Origin: Anodontia alba
Lineage: Eukaryota > Mollusca > Bivalvia > Lucinida > Lucinidae
Direction of reading: 5' to 3'
Assembly (NCBI GenBank): GCA_964016985.1
Contig: OZ024835.1
Span: forward strand, 61,902,714-61,966,713
DNA: 64,000 bases
The stretch's first letter is position 1, and every line of letters starts with the position of its first letter. The position numbers were made by a program, and so were the translations under genes. The notes under the pieces are model-generated. The model searched no databases. It was not told where the DNA came from and saw only the letters and a program-made list of their open reading frames with translations. Below, in pieces: positions 1 to 10,562 of the stretch.

Positions 1-235
1 ATCTATATATTTTTGTTTGGATACAACTTTTTTGGTCCATCTTTAACCCATTGTAGTCGGGAGCCATTTTTCTCCAAGAATATCTAAATCTCATAGCCTG
101 ACCTATCTAAACTTGAAATTGGACTCTTCCAATACATAGTGTGGGTGAGTTCATTCAGTCTACAATGGGTTAAACCATCTTATATCTAAACCGTCTTATA
201 ATGAACTGTCTTATAAAGAGGTTCTACTTGACTTA
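1..235. repeat. dispersed repeat, partial
   Basis: ATCTATATATTTTTGTTTGG and a later run of paired 'ctta-ta' clauses (atctaaaccgtcttataatg) recur at 16,911-17,025. The word 'acccattgtagtc' recurs inverted near 62,310. It is probably one end of a terminal-repeat element cut by the window edge. Confidence 0.4.
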
Positions 236-296
236 CCTGATACCCACCCACCACCTTATCTAGAGCTATGAAGATATGCATAAATTAAAAGAACAA

Positions 297-540
297 GCCC
301 CGAGGTTATAAAACTTTTTTCATGCTCTACTCAGCTGAGCATGAAATTTGTTCTGCTAATAAATCTCAAATTATTACCAATTGCAAATTCCATCTTGCTA
401 TACGTAGCTGTGCATGAAAATTTCTCTGTTAATAAGTATGAAAATGCCAACTTTTTTTGGCATTTTCATATTTATTAGCAGAGAAAATTTCATGCTCAGC
501 TGAGTTGAGCATGAAAAAAGTTTAATATAACCTCGAGGCC
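297..540. mobile_element. M13 palindromic MITE
   Basis: Ends are GGCCCCGAGGTTATAAAAC-like and its inverse. Inside are inverted arms (CATGCTCAACTCAGCTGAGC and AATTTCTCTG...CAGAGAAAATT) around CCAACTTTTTTTGG. A second copy is at 14942-15180. Confidence 0.7.
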
Positions 541-1012
541 AGATCCAAATAGCTTGTGCAATCTGGTTTCAGAGCTGCTCATTTGCATGCCTTTCAATGA
601 AATTCGAAAAAAATATGTGCCCAGGCATTCAACGGAACTTGTTTGAAAATACGGATGGATACCAGACAGAGAGTGATCACTGCAACTCATCCTGAACCTT
701 CAGCTTAGCTGAGCTAAAAAAGAACAGAAAACCAAACTACAGACTGATTCTTTGTTTTATTTTTCAAATAATAAATTCCTTAAAAATATATACCAGTCTT
801 TCGATTGTACTATCACACCTATACATGGACATAAATTATACATGGCTCCAGATAGATACAGTGTAGATTATTCTGATATCTGTTATTTATCCTAAATAAG
901 AAAAGTTCCTTTTTGATGCACCATGTCATAAAGACTCACCAGAACAGCCTCAGAGAGGCAGTTCTAATGGGTACCAACATGTAGTAAACTTAACATGTTT
1001 TTAAGTTGAAGT
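541..1012. other. no gene seen
   Basis: AT-rich sequence with no supported ORF. A weak core-G-like stretch (cctcagagaggcagttctaa) near 945-975 suggests an old MITE remnant. Confidence 0.5.
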
Positions 1013-1195
1013 TTTATGGCCCATTATGGCTTAAGGTCATGTTGAGCCGGTCAGTTAACCTACTCATTTTTGGAGGGCAGACTTAATCTTCTAAGCAGTT
1101 CACCACCACTTGTGCCCATACATTTGCCAGTAAATGATAACTGCCCTCCATGAATCAGAGGAAGGGTCTGAATGACCATTGAAATAATTTGAGCC
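1013..1195 (-). mobile_element. SINE-A remnant
   Basis: The tail region ('tggccc', 'ggtcatgttgagccggtcag') and the body words (cttctaagcagttcacc, gccagtaaatgataactgcc) follow SINE-A order, but the tRNA-like head is missing and divergence is high. Confidence 0.6.
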
Positions 1196-1425
1196 ACATC
1201 ATGACAAAACCAACAAAATGGCATATGTGCCCAGCAAAGACTCAGATCAGTGGCATCCACCCAATCTTACCAGAGCCTACGCTGTCCGCATGAAGAAAGC
1301 TTGAGTCCTTAGCCAACCATTGAGTGCACAGTGAAGATTCTGATCAGACTGGGCAGATGCCCAGGCTGATCTGAGTCTTTGCTGGGCACACAACCATTTT
1401 GTTGGTTTTGTCATGAAGTGGTTCA
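1185..1425. repeat. imperfect inverted repeat (MITE-like)
   Basis: Left arm 'catgacaaaaccaacaaaat' and 'gcccagcaaagactcagatc' pair with the right arm 'gatctgagtctttgctgggc' and 'attttgttggttttgtcatg'. The centre holds a second 'cagatgcccaggctgatc' pair. Related words occur at 54,540-54,720. Confidence 0.6.
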
Positions 1426-1431
1426 GTTCTA

Positions 1432-1673
1432 GGCCCAGTTGTTCAAAGCTAACGATGTCGTCAGTTAACGATTCTTTAAATTTACATCAAGTGATACGCA
1501 AATATTCTGATATTTTTTGCTGAAAAAATGTGAGTAGCTTTTGCAGTGCAAAAGCTACTCACATTTTTTTCAGCAAAAAATATCAGAATATTGTGTATTG
1601 AATCCGCTAAAACAGTTAATGAAATGACCCTTAAAGAGCTCATTAAGCTAACAACGCTTTGAACAACCGGGTC
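1432..1673. mobile_element. M7 MITE
   Basis: Ends GGCCCAGTTGTTCAAAGC and the inverse. The centre is a near-perfect hairpin of TTTTTTGCTGAAAAAATGTG and AGTAGCTTTTGCA, about 240 bp in all. Other copies are at 6308, 20617, 28363 and 56028. Confidence 0.85.
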
Positions 1674-1808
1674 ATGAAATTTACATGATCACTCTCCAGG
1701 AAAGTTACTTGGTTAAGCTGGGATTGGAACTTTGGACCCTGGACCTGCTGTCAGACATTCAACTGACTGCTCTTAGGAGCCCAGCCCTAACATGTTTTTA
1801 TGAAGAAA

Positions 1809-2166
1809 TACCTTATTCAAGCTAATTACAGCACATACTCCTATAAGCGCTAAGTCAAGCAATGCTGTAGTCTTCAAATTACAGCCAATGTACTTTTTTT
1901 TGTCTACTTCTTTATAAAGGCATATGTTGTGGGTACCCATTTGAATTGCATCGACAGACATATGACTGGGGGTAAAACTATATGTCCTCCGCCACTTCAT
2001 GGCAGGGACATAAAAATCGCATAAACATGATCAAATATGTCCTTTGCTGACCTTTCTTTTAAGTGTACCCTTAGTAGGTAGATACATGTACATATTTTAC
2101 CACTGGTTTTCCCGGTTATTTTGAAAAAACCTAAGCACATAGTGTGGTAATTAGGTTGAATATGGT
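1809..2166. mobile_element. M8 MITE, hairpin half lost
   Basis: Ends resemble TACCGTATTCGACCTAATTA and its inverse. The left half of core G (catatgttgtgggtacccat) is present, but the right arm is replaced by unrelated sequence. Confidence 0.7.
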
Positions 2167-2332
2167 AAGAGAAATTAGTTATCAGAATATCTTGCCTATC
2201 AAGAGCTATGGATGCTCTCTGATGAGACATTCACTGTTCAACCTTTCTTTAGGCCAAAGGAAATACAGGCTCACAATGCCAGTTTTAAAGCATAAATGTG
2301 TCATGACAATCAAAAAATTACCTTACCGCGTA

Positions 2333-2440
2333 ACGTATTTACCCAAAGTATTGGGATATGTAATCTACTTACCATACTTGTCCTAAAATTTGAAATAGTC
2401 TATTCTGCTATCTCTTGATGTGTCTAAAATATTGCTTTAT
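2333..2440. mobile_element. M1 MITE fragment
   Basis: It reads 'taccctaaatattggg'-like, then 'ttaccatacttgtcctaaaa' and 'gatgtgtctaaaatattgc', in the order of an M1 right half reversed. It stops before the hairpin. Confidence 0.6.
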
Positions 2441-2579
2441 CATATGACGTCGCTGTTATTCAGTGGATAACATCATGTCATAACAAGACCTGTCGCCAGA
2501 CAGGATGCTCGCCTGAACTCGTGCTTGTCAATCAAATAAAAAAATAGTAAGACTATGACCTTTAAATCCATATCATAGA

Positions 2580-2638
2580 GTGTATGTGTGTGTTGTGGGA
2601 TGGGAGGGGGGTAGGGGGGGGGGGGGGGAATGGGGGCT
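2580..2638. repeat. G-rich tract with a long G run
   Basis: A TG-rich lead is followed by repeated G runs including one of about 17 guanines. The tract could form a G-quadruplex on the plus strand, and the long homopolymer could also be a sequencing error hotspot. Confidence 0.7.
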
Positions 2639-2730
2639 AAGCGGGGATGGAGGCAGGAAGACATGGTACTGGATATAATTTTGGATGAAGAACATCTTCC
2701 ATAGCTGATATCTGTATACCAAATATAAAT

Positions 2731-3069
2731 ACAGTCGAACCTCGTTATCTCGAACTCGCTTATTTCGAATTACCGCTAATCTCGAAGTGAAAATCTGGTC
2801 CCTGTTTTAACATGAAACTATGACAACAGGTAACAAAATAATGTGGAAAAGAGGAGAAATTGCTCCTAAGGAGCAATTTCTCCTCTTTTCCACATTATTT
2901 TATATATATATACTTAACTTCAGGAGTCAAATTACATATTCATTTGTTACATGTGGTTGTTCAATTTATTGTTTTCCTCACTCTCTCAACTCTGATATGT
3001 CGAGGTACGGATATCTCAAAGTATTTCAGTGAGTCCCTTGGAATTCGAGATAACGAGAGTCGACTGTAG
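2731..3069. mobile_element. M11 MITE (mariner-like ends)
   Basis: ACAGTCGAACCTCGTTATCT at the left is matched by 'gagataacgagagtcgactgt' reversed at the right. The internal hairpin is ATAATGTGGAAAAGAGGAGA then AATTGCTCC and the inverse at 2838-2900. The ACAGT-type ends suggest a Tc1/mariner-related origin. Confidence 0.75.
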
Positions 3070-3094
3070 TATGATTAAAAAGTAGTTCAGTGAC

Positions 3095-4555
3095 CACAAG
3101 ATCTTAAGAACTTTGGAGTAAAACTTTTACATAAAATTTCAAAGTCCATGATCTTGACACCTAGGTCATAGGGCGGGGATAGTGCTGAATAAAGTTTTGG
3201 ACCAATATCTATAATCATGCCAAATATAAAGTAAATCCATGCAAGGATTTAGAAATTAAGAGCAGGGGTGTGGATAGGGTTCAATAAAATTTTGGACCAA
3301 CATCTATAATTATACCAAATATAAATTAAATAAAAAAAAAAACTTAAAAACTTTGATGCAAACTTTAACATAAAATTTCTAAGCCTGTGACCTTGACCTA
3401 TATGTCATAAGCAGGGGTGGGGAAAGTGCCAAATAAAATTTTGGACCAATATCTATAATCATGCCAAATATAAAGGATTTAGAAATTAAGAGATCTTAAA
3501 AACTTTAAAGGGGAACCCAACCTTAAAAGGTATTGTGCTTTAAAGTAAAGAACTTTACACACAATGAATTTTGACACAAATTTGATCAAAATCGGTGGAA
3601 AATTAAGTAAGTTATAGACAATTGAATATTTTAACATTGGTGAAATGGGCGCCGCCATTTTGAATATTTAACGAGGTTTCATAAAACTTAAACTTCGTTT
3701 CATAAAGGTAGTTATTCTCATAAAGCTGATTTAATTTGGGAGGAATGATTGCTTGTTACTAGAATAAAAAGATTATAAAAAAATCTGTAGCAAAATTATT
3801 CTTAAAAATCCTTTATAATTTGGTTTTGCATATTTAATTTGGGCTGTGCGACGTCACAAAGCCTAGAATATGGCGGCATCCATGACAGCCATTTTAAATA
3901 TATTCAAACCACCATAACTTCCTTATTTCTAGGCTGATTTTGAAAATTCTTGCATCAAAATAAATGGCTTGTTAATCACTTTATTCCAAGATATACTTGC
4001 AACTTATGTTGCATTCCCCTTTAACACAAAACTTTAACATAAATTTCTAAGTCTGTGACCCTGATCTTTAGGTCATAAGCAGGGGTTGGGATAGTGCCAA
4101 ATAAAATTTTGGACCAATATCTATTACCATGCCAAATATAAAGTAAATCCATGCAAGGATTTAGAAATTAAGAGATCTTAAAAACTTTTGACACAAAACT
4201 TTAACATAAAATTTCTAAGTCCGTGACTTTGACCTACATGCTGTAAGCAGGGGTGGGGATAGTGCCAAATAAAATTTTGGACCAATATCTATTATCATGT
4301 CAAATATAAAGTAAATCCATGCAAATATTTAGAAATTAAGCGATCTTAAAAACTTTGACGCAAAACTTTAACATAATATTTCTAAGCCCATGACCTAGAC
4401 CTATAGGTCATGAGCAGGGGTGTGGATAGGGCTCAATAAGATTTTTGACCAACATATATAATTATACCAAATATAAACTAAATCCATCTGAGGGTTTAGA
4501 AAATATATGGTCTAAAAAACTTTGACGTAAAACTTTAACATTTTTGTTAACGCCG
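3095..4555. repeat. tandem array, unit about 168 bp
   Basis: Units carry 'gatcttaaaaactttgacgc', 'gtgaccttgacctataggtc', 'gcaggggtggggatagtgcc' and 'ttggaccaatatctataatc'. Unit starts near 3098, 3342, 3491, 4171, 4339 and 4509. The array is interrupted by M14 at 3507-4022. It resembles the tandem core of a HINE or pearl-like element, but no clear ends were found. Confidence 0.8.
3507..4022. mobile_element. M14 element, copy 1
   Basis: About 515 bp with ends AAAGGGGAAC/GTTGCATTCCCCTTT, inserted in a unit of the 168-bp array. TTTAA may be the target duplication. An inverted copy at 51045-51520 shares the ends and body ('gacgtcac', 'catgacagccattttaaata'). Confidence 0.8.
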
Positions 4556-4668
4556 CCATAACATAACACTTTGGCGGGAACAAGTAACATCATGACGATG
4601 TCCATGTCAACCATGCATTACTTTAAAAGCGATAAAATCCAATTTAAAATGGACATATGATAAACAGA

Positions 4669-4762
4669 ATCTTGCACTCATGGTCATTTCATACGAAATG
4701 TATGAAACTTGCCAAAGGCTTGTTTCATCAATTTCATATAAAATGACCACTCATGTAAGATC
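4669..4762. repeat. imperfect hairpin
   Basis: The arms 'atcttgcactcatggtcatt' and 'aatgaccactcatgtaagat' surround 'tttcatacgaaatg'. Confidence 0.5.
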
Positions 4763-4767
4763 CTCTA

Positions 4768-5100
4768 TATATGTATGGCGAACATTGTAGATCCTCATCA
4801 GATGCTGCATTCTGCGGCGTCAGATCTGGGTCTACACTGCTGGCAAAAGCCTATCTGTCCCACTGGGTTATTACGTTATATAATATGTATAGACCCTGGT
4901 CTGCATATTCAGGCAGTCTGATCAAGCATAGGCAAAATTTGGGATTTAAAATTTATCGTATTTACTCAAAATTTGGACAAACATGCCTTAGTAAACAGTG
5001 CAGACCCAGATCAAACTGCTCCTAAGTCTGCTCTGTTTGCTAGATCATCAGTATTTTTAGCACATTACTGGGCAGTGAAATGCGCTTGCTAAAATTCTAT
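4768..5100. mobile_element. diverged M1 fragments with core K
   Basis: Two core-K hairpins lie in succession: 'acattgtagatcctcatcag'/'tctgggtctacactg', then 'acagtgcagacccagatcaa'/'gtctgctctgtttgc'. They are separated by 'gtatttactcaaaatttgga', an M1 terminal motif. Confidence 0.5.
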
Positions 5101-5349
5101 GCTGTGTGAAGTTAAGGCAACCAAATATTTAGGGTAACAAGAAATGGCACTAAGTAGTGTGTATTAGATGGTGGTGGTGGGGGGGAGGGGAAGGGGTGGG
5201 GAGTAGGGTGTAGGGGGTACTCCCACAAACACTGTTTAATCGGGGTATAATTATATTTAATGAACAGCATAGACTGCTTAGACTGTATCAAACTAGGTCT
5301 GTTAATATCTGCTGTAAGGTACTTTTTTGCCTGTCACAACACATCTCTA

Positions 5350-5768
5350 CTTTTATCTCCACCTTTTTACACATACATACCTTTTAAACATACATATATA
5401 CCTTTTGCACATACATAAATACCTTTTACACACACACATTTACCTTTTTGCACATACATAAATACCTTTTACACATGCATGTATACCTTTTGCACATACA
5501 TAAATACCTTTTACATATACATGTACATATATACCTTTTGCACATACATACATATATACCTTTTGCACATTCACCTTTTACACATACACACTCAGTAAAT
5601 ACTTTTTGCACATACATAAATACACATACCTTTTACACACACATATACCTTTTAAACATACATAAAAACCTACACATATACATCATTCTCATATATATAT
5701 GAACACATATACCTTTTACATATAAATATACATCTTTTATACATTCGTGAACACCTTTTATTTATATA
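5350..5768. repeat. minisatellite (ACATACATAAATACCTTTTG)n
   Basis: About 18-30 bp units of 'cacatacataaatacctttt' with variants fill about 420 bp. Both strands are incidentally open in some frames (repeating HIHKYLL or CKRYLCM), which is a composition effect. Confidence 0.8.
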
Positions 5769-5987
5769 TCTGCATTTTTTCCAATAAAGCATTTTACGTG
5801 GGGCTATTCCACTTCTGAAGTGTTGTATTTGATGTGACAAACAAAACACAGTGTCAGAGGCATACTTACAAATGAGAAATTAGAATTTACCTTCCCCACA
5901 TCCTTCATTAAAAATAGATTAGCCCTAAGTAAAACTGCAATTTTACAGAAGCGCTTTTGCATGTAAATGTGCAATCTTAAGCAGTTT

Positions 5988-6197
5988 ATCCCCTTCAGCC
6001 TGCTGACCAAAAGAAATACCTATGCAAACAGCATAGATCCAGATGAGACAGCTCATTACGAGCCATCTCATCAGGATCAACCTGTTTGCCTTTCTGTTTT
6101 TTTTATTTTAGACTGAATCCCCTATTTTCACCAATGGACCTGTCTAAATTATGGGACAGAAGAATCTATTTCAGAAACTCTGGGACGAAAGGGTTAA
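5988..6197. mobile_element. M15 MITE, copy 1
   Basis: It holds 'tgcaaacagcatagatccag', 'gacagctcatta', 'agactgaatcccctattttc', 'caatggacctgtctaaatta' and 'ttcagaaactctgggacg', and ends 'agggttaa'. The copy at 11805-11971 starts 'ttaaccctatcatccctgc', so TTAA is the likely target site. Confidence 0.6.
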
Positions 6198-6307
6198 TAT
6201 GGTAAAATCTTTTCCACCTAAGTGTCCTTTCCGCTACATATGAACACATTTTACTTTACACACAGGTTTAGGATTCAGAGCTCCAGATTAAGCTCATTTT
6301 TTCATCT

Positions 6308-6537
6308 GGGCTCAGTTGTTCAAAGCTAACGACATCGTTAGTTAACGATTCGTTAAAATTTACATCGAGTGATACGCAAATATGCTGAAATTTTTTGCTG
6401 AAAAATGTGAGTAGCTTTTGCAGTGCTACTCACATTTTTTCAGCAAAAAATATCAGAATATTGAATCCGCTAAACTAGTTAACGAAATGACCCTTAACAA
6501 GCTCGTTAAGCTAACGATGCTTTGAACAACTGGGCCT
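6308..6537. mobile_element. M7 MITE
   Basis: Complete ends 'gggctcagttgttcaaagc' and 'gctttgaacaactgggcct'. The hairpin loop is shortened, having lost one 'tgcaaaag' arm segment relative to the copy at 1432. Confidence 0.8.
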
Positions 6538-6561
6538 TGAAAAAAAAAAATTCCATAATTA

Positions 6562-6670
6562 TCTTGTTTGTGTTGAGGTTTTACAGCCCAGGCAACCCCT
6601 TGAGCATGGTCAGTACGTAACCACACTTTCACTGGGCAGGCTTAGTCCTCTATGAGGTTAACCAGTATAA
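6562..6670 (-). mobile_element. SINE-A 3' fragment
   Basis: It contains TTGTGTTGAGGTTTTACAGC and continues to 'cctctatgaggttaaccag'. The head is absent. Confidence 0.65.
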
Positions 6671-6731
6671 ATTTTCTTATTTCTGCGCAAAAAACTTATT
6701 ATTTGCACTCATTCCAAGAGCCTTGGAGACG

Positions 6732-6895
6732 GGATACATTCGACAAGGGAGATAACTTTTGCGACTTCCTATTTACTTTTCTGTACACATGTAGCATTCT
6801 GAAAGGCTGTATTTGAAAAAGAAAGTATTTGCTCCCAGTCCAGTGGGAGCTAGCCAATACTTCCTTTTAAAGCAGACCCTAATTTAGAAGGAGGG
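6732..6895. mobile_element. M12-like MITE
   Basis: It has 'gataacttttgcgacttcct', 'gaaagtatttgctccca' and the pairing 'gggagctagccaatacttcc', with 'tttagaaggaggg' at the end. The ends are eroded. Confidence 0.5.
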
Positions 6896-6899
6896 CGAA

Positions 6900-7140
6900 A
6901 ACACAGGGTCATGTCAGGCGTGGTCAGTTTATCTAACCACACTTTAACTGGGCAGGCTTAGTCCTCTAAGCAGTGAACAAATATTGTGCACATTTTAATG
7001 TCAGTTTCTGGCATAAGAACACAATACTGCTTAACCACTTAGAGGACTAAGCCTGCCCAGTTTAAGTGTGGTTAGGAAAAATGATCGCACCCAACATGAC
7101 CCCATCGGGTTGACTGGGCCATAAAACCTCAACACAAGCA
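6900..7140. repeat. inverted pair of SINE-A segments
   Basis: The left arm (about 6930-6990) reads 'taaccacactttaactgggc' and 'aggcttagtcctctaag'. The right arm (about 7018-7080) is its inverse 'cttagaggactaagcctgcc'. The right copy continues to a SINE-A tail 'actgggccataaaacctcaa'. The left copy lacks that tail. Confidence 0.75.
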
Positions 7141-7446
7141 ATTTTGATGTTTGTCTCCCTTGAAAGTGAAGCCATTCCCCTTAAACATTTGTTTGCCGGC
7201 ACACACACAAAAAAAGAACTTATAGTTTTCAGGTTTATGGGACCAAATGCCACAAGTAGTTCCCTGTTTGGGCTACAGACATGCATTTTCTGTCTGAAGC
7301 TTCCTAAAGGTCTCTACTACATGTCTGCATACAGCAAAGGCTCCGGCGAGACTGCGCTTATGCACAGTCTCTCTTGAGCCTTTCTGGTTGCCTGTGTGAT
7401 AAGTACCCTTGTTCCTGCTGATATCTGTTATTAAAATTACGTATGT
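7141..7446. other. no gene seen
   Basis: This is one of the few stretches without a recognised repeat near the left end. It is open for 77 codons in one plus frame but has no recognised domain. 'cagcaaaggctccggcgagactgc' near 7333 is locally GC-richer. Confidence 0.4.
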
Positions 7447-7693
7447 TTAACCTTTAAACTGCCAATCACAACAACTGTCGTCTGCTTTATCATCTGCTTG
7501 TAATTTTAAAAAGCATTTTTGCAAACAGTGTGGACCCAGATCAGACTGCTCCTTTAGGAGCAGTCTGATCAGTGTCCACACTGTTTGCTGGTATGCAAAA
7601 AAACAGGTTTGAAAAGTTTGCAAGAATATTCAGCAGAAGACATAAACAGACGACATTTTCAGATGCAGGTTTTCTTCGCGCTTTAAGGGTTAA
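7447..7693. mobile_element. M5 MITE (TTAA, core K)
   Basis: It is bounded by TTAA at both ends. The left reads 'ttaacctttaaactgccaat' and the right 'cgctttaagggttaa'. The centre is core K: 'cagtgtggacccagatcaga', 'ctgctccTTTAGGAGcag' and the inverse. TTAA borders and CCYT-type ends recall piggyBac-derived MITEs. Confidence 0.85.
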
Positions 7694-7955
7694 CTATTTA
7701 ACATCACAAGGACTTTAAGATTTCATTAAGCTAACTTCCACCAAGAAGCATTCATTCCATTTTCCACATAAGTGGTATATATTTGTTCATCATTTCTAAC
7801 ATCAGTGATATACAACTGTATTTTGTATAAAATATATGAAAAAGTGCTAGCATGTAAAACATCTTTTTGATACTAGGGGTACAACAGTAAACAATGCCCA
7901 GTTGTTCAAAGCTTTGAACAAAGTTGCTTGGTTAATTAACTTTGAACAAAGTTGT

Positions 7956-8170
7956 TTAAACCCTTACGGCACTTATAACAACTGCTGCAGACAACACTTT
8001 GAAGTATTTTTGCTTTACTTTTCAGAGAAAATAAGGTTTGATATTTCATGTGAATTGCCTGCCTAGCAAATGATTCACATGAAATGCCAAATCTCATTTC
8101 TCAGAAAATAATAATAATAAAATAAAAAAAATGTCATCTGCTACAAGTTTGCTCAGTGCTTTAAGGGTTA
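7956..8170. mobile_element. M4 MITE (TTAA, core T)
   Basis: It starts 'ttaaacccttacggcac' and ends 'agtgctttaagggtta'. 'tttgatatttcatgtgaatt' and 'aattcacatgaaatgccaaa'-type arms form the hairpin around 'gcctgcctagcaaatg'. Confidence 0.75.
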
Positions 8171-8422
8171 TCAAAGTCCTTGAGTTAATTTAGTGTTAAA
8201 AATATTACTAAAAAATTTTAAGTCAATGACATTTATTAAATGAAAAAAAAAAAAAAAGTAGCATTTTTCCTATTTATAAACAACTCTTGTCACTTAAAGC
8301 CAGTGATGTTAAATGTATTAAAATAAAGAGTTTCAATCTATGCATTTCTGATGATTTTTTTAATTAAAAGCAAAAGCAAGCAGCTCTGTGGAAAAGCTAT
8401 TCGTTTTTTCCTGAACAAAAGC

Positions 8423-8649
8423 TACCGTAATAATCCTAAGTATTGGGACAGATAGGCCATTGCAAACAGTGAAGATCCAGATCAGACACCACAAAATGCA
8501 GTGTCCAATCAGGGTCTGCATTGTTTGCCATACATACAGCAATATTTTAGACACATCGGCAGGTATTACAATGAACTATTTCAAACTTTAGGACAAGTAT
8601 GGTAAGTAGATATGGTATTCTAATACATGTATTTAGGGTAAATACGGTA
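8423..8649. mobile_element. M1 MITE, near complete
   Basis: Ends 'taccgtaataatcctaagta' and 'tatttagggtaaatacggta'. The core-K hairpin (cagtgaagatccagatcaga/gtctgcattgtttgcc) is followed by 'gacacatcggcaggta' and 'taggacaagtatggtaagta'. Confidence 0.8.
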
Positions 8650-8752
8650 CTCACATATTTAAAATAATTAATAATTATTTAAAGGTTAATCTTATGTTTA
8701 TTTAATAAGTATAAAACAAACAGTATTTTGAACAACCATGCCTAAATATATT

Positions 8753-9150
8753 TAACCATTACCACTCTTAATGCTAATTCAGCAGACGACAGATTGATAT
8801 TTTCTTATTTTACCCAGAAAGGGAGTGGCCGGGTGCGGCAAAGGTGTCATGTATCATGTCACCGGGGCATCCAACTGATTTTGGCTTACAGTTGGGCAAG
8901 GCCTGCTATCCTTGTAGCAGGTAAGGGTATTGGGGGAATGTTTTTATTTCTTCTGTTTCTTCACTTTCAATCCTGTTCCTCTTTCTTCCCTGTCCTTCTC
9001 TTTCATCTCCTCTACTATCTCTTCTATCTCTTTTCTCCCTCTCTCTGGGAGACAACACAAAATGACCCACAAGGGTTGACGTGTCATTAAACCCCAACAC
9101 AATCCATCAAAACCCAGAAAACAGGACTTGACATTTCGTGCAAACTGTCA
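8753..9150. mobile_element. M3 MITE split by SINE-C
   Basis: The left half 'accattaccactcttaatgc' to 'ttacccagaaa' resumes at about 9113 with 'acaggacttgacatttcgtg'. ACCCAGAAA is duplicated on both sides of the inserted SINE-C. Confidence 0.75.
8821..9112 (+). mobile_element. SINE-C inserted in M3
   Basis: The element runs from 'gggagtggccgggtgcggc' to the tail 'gtcattaaaccccaacacaa', with a T/C-rich middle and 'gggagacaacacaaaatgac'. It is flanked by ACCCAGAAA duplications. Further copies at 19640-20290 and 62983-63165 are in the opposite orientation. Confidence 0.7.
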
Positions 9151-9307
9151 TGGCATCTTAATTATTCAACTTGGTAAGGGTTAGATTAACTAAATTTAGC
9201 ATAAAAGTGTACTATAAGCTTAAGCCCTAGCTATTATGTTGGACTGCATAAACTGATAGAAAAAAAAATTATAGAACAGACTGTTTTTACTTAGTATTCA
9301 GAAAAAA

Positions 9308-9522
9308 ATGGCATCTGATCAGGTACTACACTGTTTGCCAATTATCCAGCTGTCTTTTAGTCACGTCAACAGATAGTAAAATGGACTTTTTTTATATAGA
9401 AAAATCATTGAATAGAAAAAATGTATAGATTATGTAGAAAAATGACCATTAATGGTCATTTTTCTAAATAATCTATATATTTTTTCGACAGTAGGTATCC
9501 GAATACTAAGGGTAAATACTAC
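9308..9522. mobile_element. M1 remnant with inserted hairpin
   Basis: The right half of M1 ('atctgatcaggtactacact', 'cacgtcaacagatagtaaaa') is broken by a hairpin at about 9400-9482 ('agattatgtagaaaaatgac' and inverse) and resumes with 'atactaagggtaaatac'. Confidence 0.6.
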
Positions 9523-9776
9523 AGTTAAAACAGATCATTCATATATGACATGCAACATGAAAAAAAAAAAGCCTGTATCACATTCTGGCAACAAAGGCCC
9601 AGATCAGCCTGTGTGTTCACACAGCTTGATCAGGGCTCTGCCCGAAGAGGGCCTTTGTTGCTTGCTCACAGAATCAATGAATAATGCCAAATGTATTGAC
9701 AAACAGAAAAAGCCCTGATCAGACTACAACAATTTTTTTGTGAAGTAAAACTTGGGTATACAAAGCACAGAGGAGC

Positions 9777-10000
9777 TTAAGGGGAAGGGATATACCTTCA
9801 AGGCCGGCAACTCGGTCAAAATTGTTTCTACCTCCCTTCTGAAAAGGGGTCTACTTGAAAATGAAAGAATTTTCTCCTCTTGGGTTCACCCCTTTTCAGA
9901 AGTGGTTTGATGTGCAGCAATATGCAAACAGGAAGTCATAAAAGTTGTCTCACTTGTATAAATGTTGGAAAATCTACTAGGAATATCCAGTCCCCTTAAG
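9777..10000. mobile_element. M12 MITE, complete
   Basis: CTTAAGGGGAAGGGATATAC at the left matches 'atatccagtccccttaag' at the right. The hairpin is 'cccttctgaaaaggggtcta', 'gaaagaattttctcctct' with the partner 'ttcaccccttttcagaag'. Confidence 0.75.
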
Positions 10001-10010
10001 AACATGATTT

Positions 10011-10229
10011 TGAGCACTATGCCGGAGCAAAGCACTAGGCATGAGCAAAGCACTATGCATGAGCAAAGCACTATGCCAGAGCAAAGCACTATACCAGAGC
10101 AAAGCACTATCAGGAGCAAAGCACTATGCATGAGCAAAGCACTATGCCCAAGCAAAGCACTAGGCATGAGCAAAGCACTATGCAGGAGCAAAGCACTATG
10201 CCAGAGCAAAGCACTATGCCAGAGCAAAG
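10011..10229. repeat. 18-bp minisatellite, about 12 units
   Basis: The unit is GAGCAAAGCACTATGCAT with variants. Because 18 is a multiple of three, both strands stay open (MHEQST... and its complement), which explains the 113- and 144-codon frames here. No gene is implied. Confidence 0.9.
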
Positions 10230-10260
10230 AACAAATCAGCCCTATTTTTTTTTTTTATAA

Positions 10261-10470
10261 GTACCGTATTCACCCTAAATATTGGAACACCTTATCTACT
10301 TACCATACTTGTCCTAATATTTGTAATAGTCCATTCTACTACCCATTGATCTTTCTAAACTATTGCTGTATGTATGGCAAACAGTGTAGACCCTGATCAA
10401 ATGCTGCATTCTGCAAGGTCTGATCTGGATCTACACTGTTTGCAATCTGTCGGCTGCAGATTTACAGCAC
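10261..10470. mobile_element. M1 MITE, right end truncated
   Basis: It opens 'taccgtattcaccctaaata', passes 'accatacttgtcctaatatt' and 'cattgatctttctaaac', then core K 'acagtgtagaccctgatcaa'/'ggatctacactgtttgc'. The far terminal repeat is missing. Confidence 0.7.
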
Positions 10471-10562
10471 ATTAATAGGATTTTTTGATTTGAGAACTGT
10501 ACAGCATCTACAAGATCTTGAGTATTAACATCTGACTGGTGGGAAATCAACATGGAAACTAT

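Noticed and set aside
8906..9100. Arg/Glu-rich 64-codon minus frame
   Set aside because: It is the C/T-rich middle of SINE-C; composition alone explains it.
9886..10396. 113- and 144-codon frames on opposite strands
   Set aside because: Both are read-through of an 18-bp minisatellite, which keeps every frame periodic.
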